Source: Anaeromyxobacter oryzae
Lineage (GTDB): Bacteria; Myxococcota; Myxococcia; Myxococcales; Anaeromyxobacteraceae
Direction of reading: 5' to 3'
DNA length: 64,000 bases
Assembly (NCBI RefSeq): GCF_023169945.1
Contig: NZ_AP025591.1
Coordinates: forward strand, 5,998,501-6,062,500
The translations under genes were made by a program, and so were the position numbers. Below, piece by piece: positions 33,756 to 42,206 of the stretch. Within the stretch, counting starts at the first letter, position 1. Every line of letters begins with the position of its first letter. The notes below the pieces were generated by a model that saw nothing but the letters and a program-made list of their open reading frames with translations, was not told the DNA's origin and did no database searches.

Positions 33756-36041
33756 ATGAGCCACAAGGGTCGCGCAGTCCTGCTGTTCGTCATCGTCGCC
33801 TGCTTCAGCGTCCTCATCTTCGGCGGCGCGCAGATCTCCGCGCACAAGCCGCCCATCCCCGGCCGCGTCGTCGCGCCGACGGGCGAGGTCGTCCTCACCC
33901 GCGAGGACATCCAGCTCGGCCAGCGCCAGTACCTGTCGCGCGGCGGCCAGCAGACCGGGTCCATCTGGGGCCACGGCGCGTACCTCGCGCCCGACTGGTC
34001 CGCGGACGCGCTGCACCGGACCGGCCTCGCCACCGCCGGCGTCCGGCGCGGCCTCGCCCCTGCCGCCGCCGCGGCGTTCACGCAGGGGGACCTCCAGGCG
34101 CTCCCGGCCGGCGAGCGCGGCCGCGTCCAGGCCGAGGTGGCCGAGGAGCTGCGTCAGAACCGGTACGATCCGGCGACGGACACGTTGACGCTCTCCCCGG
34201 GCCAGGCGGCGGCGTACCCCGCGCTCGTCGCGTACTACACGCAGCTGTTCCGCGACGGCTCGGACGCGATGTCCATCCCGCCGGGCTTCGTCGCCGATCC
34301 GTCCGACGCGAAGGCGATGACGGCGTTCTTCTTCTGGACCGCCTGGGCCGCCGGGACGAACCGCCCCGGCGAGGCGTACTCGTACACGGCCAACTTCCCG
34401 CACGACCCGCTCGTCGGGAACGTGCCGCTCCCGTCCGCGCTCGTCTGGTCCATCGCGTCCGTCGTCCTCCTCATCCTCGGCATCGCCGCCGCGATCTTCG
34501 CGTACCTCAAGCTCCGCGAGCGGGACGGTCACCAGCCGGTGACGCTCGCGCCCCTCCGGGAGCCGAAGCCGACCGCGAGCCAGCGCGCCGTCCTGCCGTA
34601 CTTCGCCATCGCCATCGTGCTCTTCATCCTCCAGGCGGCGCTCGGGTCCGTCACCGGTCACTACGCCGTCGAGGGCAACAAGCTCTTCGGGATCCAGATC
34701 GGCGGGCTGCTTCCGTACGCGGCGACCCGCGGCTGGCACCTCCAGCTCGCCGTCTTCTGGATCGCGACCTGCTGGCTCGCGACGGGCCTCTTCATCGGGC
34801 CGCTCGTCACCGGTGGCCACGAGCCGAAGGGCCAGAAGGCACTCGTGTGGACGCTGCTCGGCGCCCTCGTCGTGGTCGTCGTCGGCGCGCTGACGGGCAC
34901 GTACCTCGGCGTCGCGGGCAAGCTCTCCGGCCCGAACGGCTGGCTCGTCGGCCACCAGGGCTACGAGTACATCGAGCTCGGCCGCGTCTGGCAGGTCGCG
35001 CTCATCCTCGGCATGCTGCTCTGGCTCGCGCTCGTCTACCGCGCCATCAAGCCGGCGCTCGCGGCGGAGAAGGACAAGGGCGGCCTCACGCACCTCCTCC
35101 TCTACGCGTCGGTGACGATCCCGCTCTTCTACTCGGTCGGCCTCTTCTACACGCCGGGCACGCACATCGCGGTCGCCGACTACTGGCGGTGGTGGGTGGT
35201 CCACCTCTGGGTCGAGAACTTCTTCGAGGTGTTCGCCACCGTGGCGCTCGCCTTCATCCTGTCGAAGATCGGCGCGGTGGGCGAGAAGTCCGCGCAGCGC
35301 GCGACCTACTTCTCCATCCTGCTGTACCTGGGCTCGGGGATCATCGGCACCTTCCACCATCTGTACTTCACCGGCACGCCCCTCATGATCACGGCGCTCG
35401 GCGCGACCTTCTCGGCCCTCGAGATCGTCCCGCTCACGCTCCTCGGGTTCGAGGTGTACGAGAACCTGAAGCTGGCGCGGTCCGGCGGGAACGCCACGCC
35501 GTGGCGGTGGCCGCTCTACTTCTTCGTCGCGGTCGCGTTCTGGAACGCGGTGGGTGCCGGCGTCCTCGGCTTCCTCATCAACCCGCCGATCGTCCTGTAC
35601 TACGGGCAGGGGCTCAACACGACGCCGATCCACTCCCACGGCGCGCTGTTCGGCGTGTACGGCTTCCTCGCCATCGCGCTGATGCTCTTCTCCATGCGGA
35701 ACATCGTCCGGACCGCCGCCTGGAGCGACCGGCTCCTGAAGGTGGCGTTCTGGGGTCTGAACGGCGGCCTGGCGGGCATGATCGTCTTCTCCCTGCTCCC
35801 GGCCGGCATCTACCAGTTCGCCATCGGGATCAAGGAGGGGCTCTGGTATGCGCGGAGCCCCGCGGTGACCGGGAGCGCGTTCATCCACGCGGCGACCTGG
35901 GCGCGGCTCGTCCCGGACCTCGTGTTCGACGCCGGCGCGCTCGCGCTCCTCGTCTTCGTCGTCCGCGCCATCGCGGTGGACGTGAAGCTCCGGCGCGCCG
36001 AGCCGCGCGCCGCGAGCGAGGTGGTGCGGAAGGCGGCCTGA
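33756..36041 (+). CDS. norZ: quinol-dependent nitric oxide reductase (qNOR)
   Basis: 761 residues, about 14 membrane helices. It reduces NO to N2O using quinol in the cytoplasmic membrane. The N-terminal periplasmic domain has the qNOR pattern YLSRGGQQTGSIWGHGAY and LAPDWSADALHR without a CXXCH heme motif, which separates it from cytochrome c-dependent NorBC. The heme-copper-oxidase-like core shows GSVTGHYAVEG, TRGWHLQLAVFW, HLWVENFFEVFA and GTFHHLYFTG with the heme and FeB histidines. It is the second gene of the hemerythrin operon. A strong terminator follows at 36069-36115. Confidence 0.95.
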   Translation: MSHKGRAVLLFVIVACFSVLIFGGAQISAHKPPIPGRVVAPTGEVVLTREDIQLGQRQYLSRGGQQTGSIWGHGAYLAPDWSADALHRTGLATAGVRRGLAPAAAAAFTQGDLQALPAGERGRVQAEVAEELRQNRYDPATDTLTLSPGQAAAYPALVAYYTQLFRDGSDAMSIPPGFVADPSDAKAMTAFFFWTAWAAGTNRPGEAYSYTANFPHDPLVGNVPLPSALVWSIASVVLLILGIAAAIFAYLKLRERDGHQPVTLAPLREPKPTASQRAVLPYFAIAIVLFILQAALGSVTGHYAVEGNKLFGIQIGGLLPYAATRGWHLQLAVFWIATCWLATGLFIGPLVTGGHEPKGQKALVWTLLGALVVVVVGALTGTYLGVAGKLSGPNGWLVGHQGYEYIELGRVWQVALILGMLLWLALVYRAIKPALAAEKDKGGLTHLLLYASVTIPLFYSVGLFYTPGTHIAVADYWRWWVVHLWVENFFEVFATVALAFILSKIGAVGEKSAQRATYFSILLYLGSGIIGTFHHLYFTGTPLMITALGATFSALEIVPLTLLGFEVYENLKLARSGGNATPWRWPLYFFVAVAFWNAVGAGVLGFLINPPIVLYYGQGLNTTPIHSHGALFGVYGFLAIALMLFSMRNIVRTAAWSDRLLKVAFWGLNGGLAGMIVFSLLPAGIYQFAIGIKEGLWYARSPAVTGSAFIHAATWARLVPDLVFDAGALALLVFVVRAIAVDVKLRRAEPRAASEVVRKAA

Positions 36042-36068
36042 CGGGCGCACCCGCAGCTCCCTCCCGAC

Positions 36069-36115
36069 CGGCCGGGTGCGGGTCCGATCCGTCGGACCGG
36101 CTCCCGGCCGTTTTT
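36069..36115 (+). terminator. intrinsic terminator after norZ
   Basis: The outer stem CGGCCGGG/CCCGGCCG (8 bp, 36069-36076 with 36103-36110) encloses an inner stem GGTCCGA/TCGGACC (7 bp, 36081-36087 with 36092-36098), followed directly by TTTTT (36111-36115). It is 28 nt after the norZ stop and separates it from the second hemerythrin gene. Confidence 0.85.
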
Positions 36116-36155
36116 GTCCCCGGTGTCTAGCGTTCCCGGAGAGGAGGAGCGGACC

Positions 36156-36647
36156 GTGAACGCCATCGAGATGCTGAAGCAGCAGCACCGTGAGGTGAAG
36201 GATCTCTTCGAGGAGCTGGAGGGTGCGGGAGAGGGCGCGAAGAAGACGAAGGAGCGGCTCTTCAAGCAGATCGCCGACGCGATGGCGATCCACGCGCAGA
36301 TCGAGGAGAAGCTCTTCTATCCAGAGTCCAAGGCCGAGAACACGGAGGAGCTGCTCCGGGAGGCCGTCGAGGAGCACCTGTCGGTGAAGCGGGTCATCGC
36401 CGACCTGCTCGAGACCGGGCCCGAGGACGAGCAGTTCGACGCGCGCTGCACGGTGCTGAAGGAGCAGATCGAGCACCACGTCGGGGAGGAGGAGCAGCAG
36501 CTCTTCCCGAAGGTGCAGAAGAACTGCTCGAAGGACGAGCTCGAGGACCTCGGGAGCCGGATGGAGCAGATGGCCGAGCAGCTGGAGGAGGAGGGTGACG
36601 CGTCCGCCTCCATCCCGGGCGAGACCGACGCACCGTCGCAGATCTGA
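36156..36647 (+). CDS. second hemerythrin-domain (HHE) protein
   Basis: 163 residues from GTG, behind GGAGAGGAGGAG. The HHE iron-ligand pattern is LKQQHREVKDLF, MAIHAQIEEKLFYP, VEEHLSVKRVI and EHHVGEEEQQLFP. It lacks the long tail of the first hemerythrin protein; the C-terminus is acidic. The strong terminator upstream and a TAGCGT -10-like box at 36128-36133 suggest its own promoter, so it may be expressed independently of the NO reductase. A likely role is iron/NO/oxygen handling. Confidence 0.9.
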   Translation: MNAIEMLKQQHREVKDLFEELEGAGEGAKKTKERLFKQIADAMAIHAQIEEKLFYPESKAENTEELLREAVEEHLSVKRVIADLLETGPEDEQFDARCTVLKEQIEHHVGEEEQQLFPKVQKNCSKDELEDLGSRMEQMAEQLEEEGDASASIPGETDAPSQI

Positions 36648-36730
36648 GGAGCGCGACGCCCCCGTGACCTACGGGCGACGTCGCTGCGTCGCCGCGGTGG
36701 TCGCGTGCGGGAGGCGCCCCCTCACCCCGG

Positions 36731-36769
36731 CCCTCTCCCCCACGCGATGAGGCCGCGTGGGGGAGAGGG
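36731..36769. repeat. REP-like element with 16-bp perfect hairpin
   Basis: CCCTCTCCCCCACGCG and its exact complement flank a 7-nt loop (ATGAGGC). It is preceded by CCCCCTCACCCCGG. This C-rich/G-rich hairpin type is a common dispersed extragenic repeat in GC-rich bacteria. It lies 84 nt after the second hemerythrin stop and could also stabilise or terminate that transcript. No other full copy was seen in the window. Confidence 0.75.
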
Positions 36770-36907
36770 AGTACGGGCGCCGCGGAGAGGGAGGAGTACG
36801 AACAGCGGAACTGGAGATCGTTCCGGCGGTTGCCCGCCGGCGGCGATTTCCTTAAAACCGTCCGGCATGATCTTCGCCGGTCCCAGAGCGACTTCGGAGG
36901 CCCTGCG

Positions 36908-37894
36908 GTGAGCGGGCCGGACGTCGCGACGAACACGCGCCCGGGGCGGAACGACCCCTGCTGGTGCGGCAGCGGCCAGAAGTACAAGAAGTGCCACCTC
37001 GACGCGGACAGCCGGGGCGCCCTGCAGGCCTCGCCCGTCCGGGCGAGCCGGCGTCCGCTGGCGCCCGGCATCGTCTCCCCGCGCCGCGGCGTCCCACCGT
37101 CGGTCCCGCGGCCCGACTACGCGGGGAACGGGCGCCCGCGCGGCCAGGGGCAGGACGTGAAGACCCCGGAGCAGCTCGAGCGGCTCCGCCGGGCTTGCCG
37201 CGCCGCCGCTCGCGTGCTCCGCGTGTCCGGGGAGGCCGTCCGGCCGGGGATCACGACCGACGCGCTCGACGAGATCGCGCACGCCGAGACCATCCGGCTC
37301 GGCGGCTACCCGAGCCCGCTCAACTACCGGGGCTTCCCGAAGTCGATCTGCACGTCGGTGAACGAGGTCATCTGCCACGGGATCCCCGACAGCCGCCCGC
37401 TCGAGGGCGGCGACATCGTGAATCTCGACATCACCGTCTTCCTCGACGGCATGCACGGGGACTGCTCCGCGACGTTCCTCGTCGGCGAGGTCGACCCCGC
37501 CGGCCGCAAGCTCGTGCAGGTCGCCCGCGAGTGCCTGGAGAAGGGCATCTCCGCCGTGAAGCCCGGGCGGCCGATCTCCGACATCGGGCGCGTCATCGAG
37601 GCCCACGCGTCGCGAAGCGGGTACGGCGTCGTGCGGTCGTACTGCGGCCACGGCATCGGCGAGACGTTCCACACCCAGCTCCAGATCCCGCACCACTACG
37701 ACCCGTCGATGAAGCGGGTGATGGAGCCCGGCCTGACGTTCACCATCGAGCCCATGATCACCGAGGGCACCTGGGAAGATCTGCTCTGGGACGATGGCTG
37801 GACCGCGGTCACCGCCGACGGGAAGCGCTCGGCCCAGTTCGAGCACACGATCGTCGTGAAGGCGGACGGGGCCGAGGTGCTGACGGTGGAGTAG
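36908..37894 (+). CDS. map: methionine aminopeptidase with N-terminal SEC-C zinc finger
   Basis: 328 residues from GTG 36908, with GGAGG 8 nt upstream. Residues ~14-32 form a SEC-C motif (RNDPCWCGSGQKYKKCH; Cys, Cys, Cys, His for zinc), the motif found in SecA for ribosome/SecB contact. From ~75 on is the type I methionine aminopeptidase fold with metal ligands in VNLDITVFLDGMHGD, CGHGIGETFH, FTIEPMITEG and QFEHTIVV. It removes the initiator methionine from nascent proteins. The SEC-C extension probably helps ribosome docking; this architecture is known in some bacteria. Confidence 0.93.
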   Translation: MSGPDVATNTRPGRNDPCWCGSGQKYKKCHLDADSRGALQASPVRASRRPLAPGIVSPRRGVPPSVPRPDYAGNGRPRGQGQDVKTPEQLERLRRACRAAARVLRVSGEAVRPGITTDALDEIAHAETIRLGGYPSPLNYRGFPKSICTSVNEVICHGIPDSRPLEGGDIVNLDITVFLDGMHGDCSATFLVGEVDPAGRKLVQVARECLEKGISAVKPGRPISDIGRVIEAHASRSGYGVVRSYCGHGIGETFHTQLQIPHHYDPSMKRVMEPGLTFTIEPMITEGTWEDLLWDDGWTAVTADGKRSAQFEHTIVVKADGAEVLTVE

Positions 37895-38000
37895 GGGCGC
37901 CGGGGCACGGGCCTCGGGCCAGGGCCCACGGGCCAGGGGCGCGGGTCACGGGACGGGCGCCGGGTCCGCGTTCGGGTCGGGGTTCGGTTCGGGTGTGTCC

Positions 38001-39785
38001 TCAGACCCGCAGCCCGACGGCTCTCATCAGCGCCAGCGCGTTCGAGTGCTGCACCACGCCCGGGCGCAGGCGGTAGTCGAAGGCGATCTCGCCGTCGCGG
38101 ACCTGATCCTCGAAGTGCGCGTTCGCGAGCACCGCGCCCGCTCCCGCGAGCTCGGTGAGCGCGAGGTCGTGCGTCGTGACGAGGCCGATGGCGCCGCGAT
38201 CGAGCAGGCCGCGCACGATCGCCTCCGCGCCGATGCGCCGGTCGTGGCTGTTCGTGCCGTGCAGGATCTCGTCGAGCAGGAACAGCAGCGGGAAGGGGCC
38301 GGCGGCGAGGTCGGCGAGCTCCTTCAGCCGGGTGATCTCGGCGTAGAAGCGGGACTTCCCCGCCTGGAGCGAGTCCTGGATGCGGAGCGTCGCGCCGGCG
38401 TGGACCGGCGTGAGCGCGAGGCGCGCCGCGTGGACCTTCGCGCCGGCCAGCGCGAGCACGACGTTCACGCCGATCGTGCGGAGGTAGGTGCTCTTCCCGG
38501 ACATGTTCGAGCCGGACACGAGCAGCACTCGCGGCCCCGCGCCGCCCAGGGTCACGTCGTTCGGGACGGCGGCCCGCAGGAGCGGGTGCCGGAGCGCCTC
38601 GCCGGCGATGGAGGCGCCGCGGTCCGGGCCGAGGTCGAGGACCTCCGGGAACGTCGTGCCGGCCTGCTCGTAGGCGTGCCCCGCGAGCGACGACAGCGCC
38701 TCGAGCTCGGCCACGGCGTCGAGCCAGCCCGCCACGGCGGCGCCGTTCGCGGAGCGCCACCGCTCGACGAGCGCGGCGTGGAGGGGCGTCCACTGCAGCA
38801 GGAACGCCACCGGCGCGAAGAGCTGGTTGTGCGCCCACTCGATGCGCATCGCGATGCGGACGAGGGTCGCGATGCGCGTGGAGGCGGGCGCCGGAGCGCG
38901 GAGCCGTGCCTGCAGCTCCGCCAGGCGCGGCTCGTCCAGCGGCTCGCGCTCGAGCCGGGCGAGGAGGAGGGCGAGGACCTGCAGCTCCGCGGCGGGCCGG
39001 CCGAGGGCGCCGAGGACGCGCGCGACTGGCGCTTGCACGGTGCGGCGGAACCCCCACGCGAGCAGCAGGACCGCGACGAGCGGCAGCGCACCGTGCCCCG
39101 CGAGCCAGCCCCAGAGCGCGGCGACGCCCGCGCCCGCGAGGACGAGCGCGATCGGGACCACGTGCGGCGGCAGCCCGCCCCGGCCGGTGCCCCAGGCCGC
39201 GAGCGTCGCCGCGTCGACGCCGGCGCGGACGTCGTCCCCGAGCACCGCGAGGTCCTCGCGGAGATCGAGCCTCGGCGCGAGCGCCGCCACCGCCCGCTGG
39301 CGGGCCCGGACCACGTCCGCGGCGGCGGGCGCGAGGAGCCACGCGGCGAGCCGCTCCTCGCCGGGGCCGGTCCGCGCCGCGCAGAGCAGCTCGAACAGGC
39401 CGCCCGCGCCGAACAGGTCGAGGTCGGCCGCGTACGGGTGTCCCGGGTCCGCGAAGCGCTCGCCGGAGACGCCGCGCCCCGCGAAGCGTCCGTCGATGCG
39501 CGCGAGCGCCGCCTCGTGGAACGCCACTGCGCGCCGCGCCTGCTCCCGGGCGCGGAACACGCGATCGTGCCGGACGGCGAGGACGGCGAACGCGACCGCC
39601 GGCGCGAGGAGCCACCACGCGGACAGGGCGCGCGCGCCCCACGCCAGGGCCGCGACCGCCAGGGCGGCGAGGAAGACGGCGAGCCGGCCGCGGGCGACCC
39701 ACGCGTCGGCGCGGTCGAGGCGCGCGACGCGGGCGCGGCGGTCATCGAGGCGGCGGGCCAGCTCGGCGTGGGGTTCGAGCGTCAC
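38001..39785 (-). CDS. membrane-anchored MutS-family ATPase
   Basis: 594 residues from GTG 39785. The C-terminal ~200 residues are a MutS domain V ATPase: Walker A SGSNMSGKSTYLRT, DSLQAGKSRFYAEI, Walker B PLLFLLDEILHGTNSHDR and VTTHDLALTEL. Upstream is a MutS core-like helical region (LFAPVAFLLQWTPLHAALVERW). Unlike classical MutS there is no mismatch-binding domain. Instead two hydrophobic hairpins are seen (~40-85 and ~215-250). This group of MutS-related membrane proteins has no settled function as far as I recall. A TAGCCT -10 box lies 8 nt before the start. Confidence 0.85.
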   Translation of the reverse strand: MTLEPHAELARRLDDRRARVARLDRADAWVARGRLAVFLAALAVAALAWGARALSAWWLLAPAVAFAVLAVRHDRVFRAREQARRAVAFHEAALARIDGRFAGRGVSGERFADPGHPYAADLDLFGAGGLFELLCAARTGPGEERLAAWLLAPAAADVVRARQRAVAALAPRLDLREDLAVLGDDVRAGVDAATLAAWGTGRGGLPPHVVPIALVLAGAGVAALWGWLAGHGALPLVAVLLLAWGFRRTVQAPVARVLGALGRPAAELQVLALLLARLEREPLDEPRLAELQARLRAPAPASTRIATLVRIAMRIEWAHNQLFAPVAFLLQWTPLHAALVERWRSANGAAVAGWLDAVAELEALSSLAGHAYEQAGTTFPEVLDLGPDRGASIAGEALRHPLLRAAVPNDVTLGGAGPRVLLVSGSNMSGKSTYLRTIGVNVVLALAGAKVHAARLALTPVHAGATLRIQDSLQAGKSRFYAEITRLKELADLAAGPFPLLFLLDEILHGTNSHDRRIGAEAIVRGLLDRGAIGLVTTHDLALTELAGAGAVLANAHFEDQVRDGEIAFDYRLRPGVVQHSNALALMRAVGLRV

Positions 39786-39793
39786 GGCGCGAG

Positions 39794-39799
39794 AGGCTA
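39794..39799 (-). promoter_or_regulatory. -10 box TAGCCT of the MutS-like gene
   Basis: Minus-strand TAGCCT lies 8 nt before the GTG at 39785; there is no ribosome binding site. It fits the leaderless pattern. Confidence 0.4.
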
Positions 39800-39918
39800 G
39801 CGCGCCTCCGGCGCGCCGCGAGCGGAAAACGCGCCCCGCACGGGACCGTGCGACCCCGCCCGGGCCGCCGCCGACGATTGCGTTGCGTCGCCCTCGCCCC
39901 GTGGAGAGGTTTCCAGGC

Positions 39919-41226
39919 GTGCCGGGCGTCGACCCTTTCCGACCGCCACAGCGATCCGACGGGGCGCGCACGGCGCGAACCCCGACGGCGTCGCTCCTCG
40001 CGCGGTTCCTGGAGACACGCCGCGCGACGGCGGCGCTGGCTGCGCCGCTCACGCCCGAGGACGCGATGGTGCAGTCGATGCCGGACGCGAGCCCGGCGAA
40101 GTGGCACCTCGGGCACACCACCTGGTTCTTCGAGACGTTCGTCCTCGCGCGGGCCCGTCCCGGGCTGCGGCCGTTCCATCCCTCGTACGCGTACGTCTTC
40201 AACTCCTACTACGAGGCGGCGGGTCCGCGGCAGCCGCGACCCGAGCGCGGCCTGCTCTCGCGGCCCTCGCTCGCGGACGTGCTCAGGTACCGCGCCGCCG
40301 TCGACGCCCAGATCGCCGAGCTGCTCGAGGCGGGCGTGCCCGCCGCGCTCGCGGCCGTCGCGGAGCTCGGGGTGAACCACGAGGAGCAGCACCAGGAGCT
40401 GCTCCTCACGGACCTGAAGCATGCGTTCTCGGTGAACCCGCTCCGCCCGGCGTACGCGCCCGCGCCGCCGCCGCCCTCCGCCCGACCCGCGCCGGCGCTC
40501 GGATGGCTGGCGCGGGAGGAGGGGGTCGTCGAGCTCGGCGCGCCCGACGACGGCTTCGCGTTCGACAACGAGCGGCCGCGTCACCGGGAGCTGCTCGCGC
40601 CCCACGCGCTCGCGTCGCGCCCGGTCACCTGCGGCGAGTGGCGGGCCTTCGTCGCCGACGGAGGATACCGGCGCCCCGAGCTGTGGATGAGCGACGGCTG
40701 GGACGCGGTCCGCGCGCACGGGTGGACGGCGCCCCTGTACTGGCTCGCCGGGCCGGACGGGGGCTGGTCGCAGTTCACGCTCGGCGGCGTCCGCCCGCTC
40801 GACGACGCGGAGCCGGTCGCGCACGTGTCCTGGTACGAGGCGGACGCGTACGCCCGCTGGGCCGGCGCGCGGCTCCCCACCGAGGCGGAGTGGGAGGCGG
40901 CGGCGGACGCGGCGCCCGGCGCGACCGGCACGTTCGCGGAGGACGGCCGGTTCCACCCCGCGGCGGCCTCGCCGGGGCAGGGGCCGCGCCAGCTGCTCGG
41001 CGACGTCTGGGAGTGGACCCGCAGCGCGTACGAGCCTTACCCGGGGTATCGGCCCGCGGCGGGCGCGCTCGGCGAGTACAACGGGAAGTTCATGGTGAGC
41101 CAGCTCGTGCTGCGCGGCGGCTCCTGCGCGACGCCGAGGCGGCACGCGCGGCCGAGCTATCGCAACTTCTTCCATCCGGGCGCGCGCTGGCAGTTCAGCG
41201 GCGTCCGGCTCGCGAGGGATCCGTGA
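39919..41226 (+). CDS. egtB: ergothioneine sulfoxide synthase EgtB-like
   Basis: 435 residues from GTG 39919, with GGAGAGG ~10 nt upstream; GTG 39901 is an alternative. The N-terminal DinB-like domain supplies the three iron-binding histidines: KWHLGHTTWFFE, then NHEEQHQELLLTDLKH. The C-terminal formylglycine-enzyme-like domain shows VAHVSWYEADAYARWAGARL, PTEAEWE, GDVWEWT and LRGGSCATP. EgtB joins a thiol (cysteine or gamma-glutamylcysteine) to trimethylhistidine with oxygen. The stop overlaps the egtD GTG (GTGA). No egtA or egtC is present nearby, hinting that cysteine may be used directly (inference). Confidence 0.92.
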   Translation: MPGVDPFRPPQRSDGARTARTPTASLLARFLETRRATAALAAPLTPEDAMVQSMPDASPAKWHLGHTTWFFETFVLARARPGLRPFHPSYAYVFNSYYEAAGPRQPRPERGLLSRPSLADVLRYRAAVDAQIAELLEAGVPAALAAVAELGVNHEEQHQELLLTDLKHAFSVNPLRPAYAPAPPPPSARPAPALGWLAREEGVVELGAPDDGFAFDNERPRHRELLAPHALASRPVTCGEWRAFVADGGYRRPELWMSDGWDAVRAHGWTAPLYWLAGPDGGWSQFTLGGVRPLDDAEPVAHVSWYEADAYARWAGARLPTEAEWEAAADAAPGATGTFAEDGRFHPAAASPGQGPRQLLGDVWEWTRSAYEPYPGYRPAAGALGEYNGKFMVSQLVLRGGSCATPRRHARPSYRNFFHPGARWQFSGVRLARDP

Positions 41227-42191
41227 TCGGTGCCGGAGGGGTGGAGCTCGAGGCGCGGGGAGAGTCGGCCCGCTTCCTCGCCGAGGTGCTGGACGGCCTG
41301 GGCGCGCCGCGCAAGGCGCTCTCGCCGAAGTGGCTGTACGACGCGCGCGGCTCGGCGCTGTACGAGCTCATCTGCCAGCAACCGGAGTACTACCCGACCC
41401 GGACCGAGCTCGCGCTCCTCGACCTCCACGCGGACGAGATCGCGGAGGCGGTCGGCCCGGACGCCCTCGTGTTCGAGTACGGCGCCGGATCGGGACGGAA
41501 GACCGTCAGGCTCCTCGCCGCGCTCCGGCGGCCCGCCGCGTACCTGCCGGTGGACATCTCGCCGGACGCGCTCGCGCAGACGGCGCAGGCGCTGTCTCGC
41601 CGGTTCCCGCGGCTCGTCGTCCGCCCGGTCGTGGCGGACTTCACGGTCGGCGTCGCGCTCCCGGATCTGGACCTGCCGTGCGCGCGGCGGCTCGCGTTCT
41701 TCCCGGGCTCCACCATCGGGAACTTCGATCCGCCGGAGGCGGTCTCGCTGCTGCGGCGCATGGCGCGCGAGGCGGGCCCGGGCGGCGCGCTCCTCGTCGG
41801 CGTGGACCTGCCGAAGGACGAGGGCACGCTCCTGCGGGCGTACGACGACGCCCACGGCGTCACCGCCGCGTTCGACCTGAACCTGCTCGCGCGGATCAAC
41901 CGCGAGCTCGCGGGCGACTTCATGCTCTCGCGCTTCCGCCACCGCGCGGCGTGGGACGCCCGGCTCTCGCGCATCGAGATGCACCTCGAGAGCCACGAGG
42001 CGCAGCTCGTCCACGTCGCCGGCGCGCCGTTCGCGTTCCGCGCGGGCGAGACCATCCACACCGAGAGCTCCTACAAGTGGGAGCCGCGCGCGTTCGACGC
42101 GCTCGCGGCGATCGCCGGGTGGCGGCTCGACCGGACCTGGACCGACGAGCGCGCCTGGTTCTCGGTGCGCCTGTACGGCCGCGCGAGCTGA
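41223..42191 (+). CDS. egtD: L-histidine N-alpha-methyltransferase EgtD
   Basis: 322 residues. EgtD trimethylates histidine with SAM, the first step of ergothioneine synthesis. Features are KALSPKWLYDARGSALYELI, ICQQPEYYPTRTEL, the SAM-binding motif VFEYGAGSGRKTVRLL, and RLAFFPGSTIGNFDP with the acidic YLPVDISPDAL. Substrate-binding segments near the C-terminus include SRIEMHLES and IHTESSYKW. The start GTG overlaps the egtB stop by four bases, so the two genes are translationally coupled. Length matches the family. Confidence 0.94.
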   Translation: MIGAGGVELEARGESARFLAEVLDGLGAPRKALSPKWLYDARGSALYELICQQPEYYPTRTELALLDLHADEIAEAVGPDALVFEYGAGSGRKTVRLLAALRRPAAYLPVDISPDALAQTAQALSRRFPRLVVRPVVADFTVGVALPDLDLPCARRLAFFPGSTIGNFDPPEAVSLLRRMAREAGPGGALLVGVDLPKDEGTLLRAYDDAHGVTAAFDLNLLARINRELAGDFMLSRFRHRAAWDARLSRIEMHLESHEAQLVHVAGAPFAFRAGETIHTESSYKWEPRAFDALAAIAGWRLDRTWTDERAWFSVRLYGRAS

Positions 42192-42206
42192 GCCGCCGTC
42201 GCGACC

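Noticed and set aside
36121..36129. CGGTGTCTA shared between the NorR-like promoter (32957) and the second hemerythrin upstream region
   Set aside because: Nine bases including a TAG-type -10 sequence are likely to recur by chance in this promoter style. Orientation relative to the genes differs.
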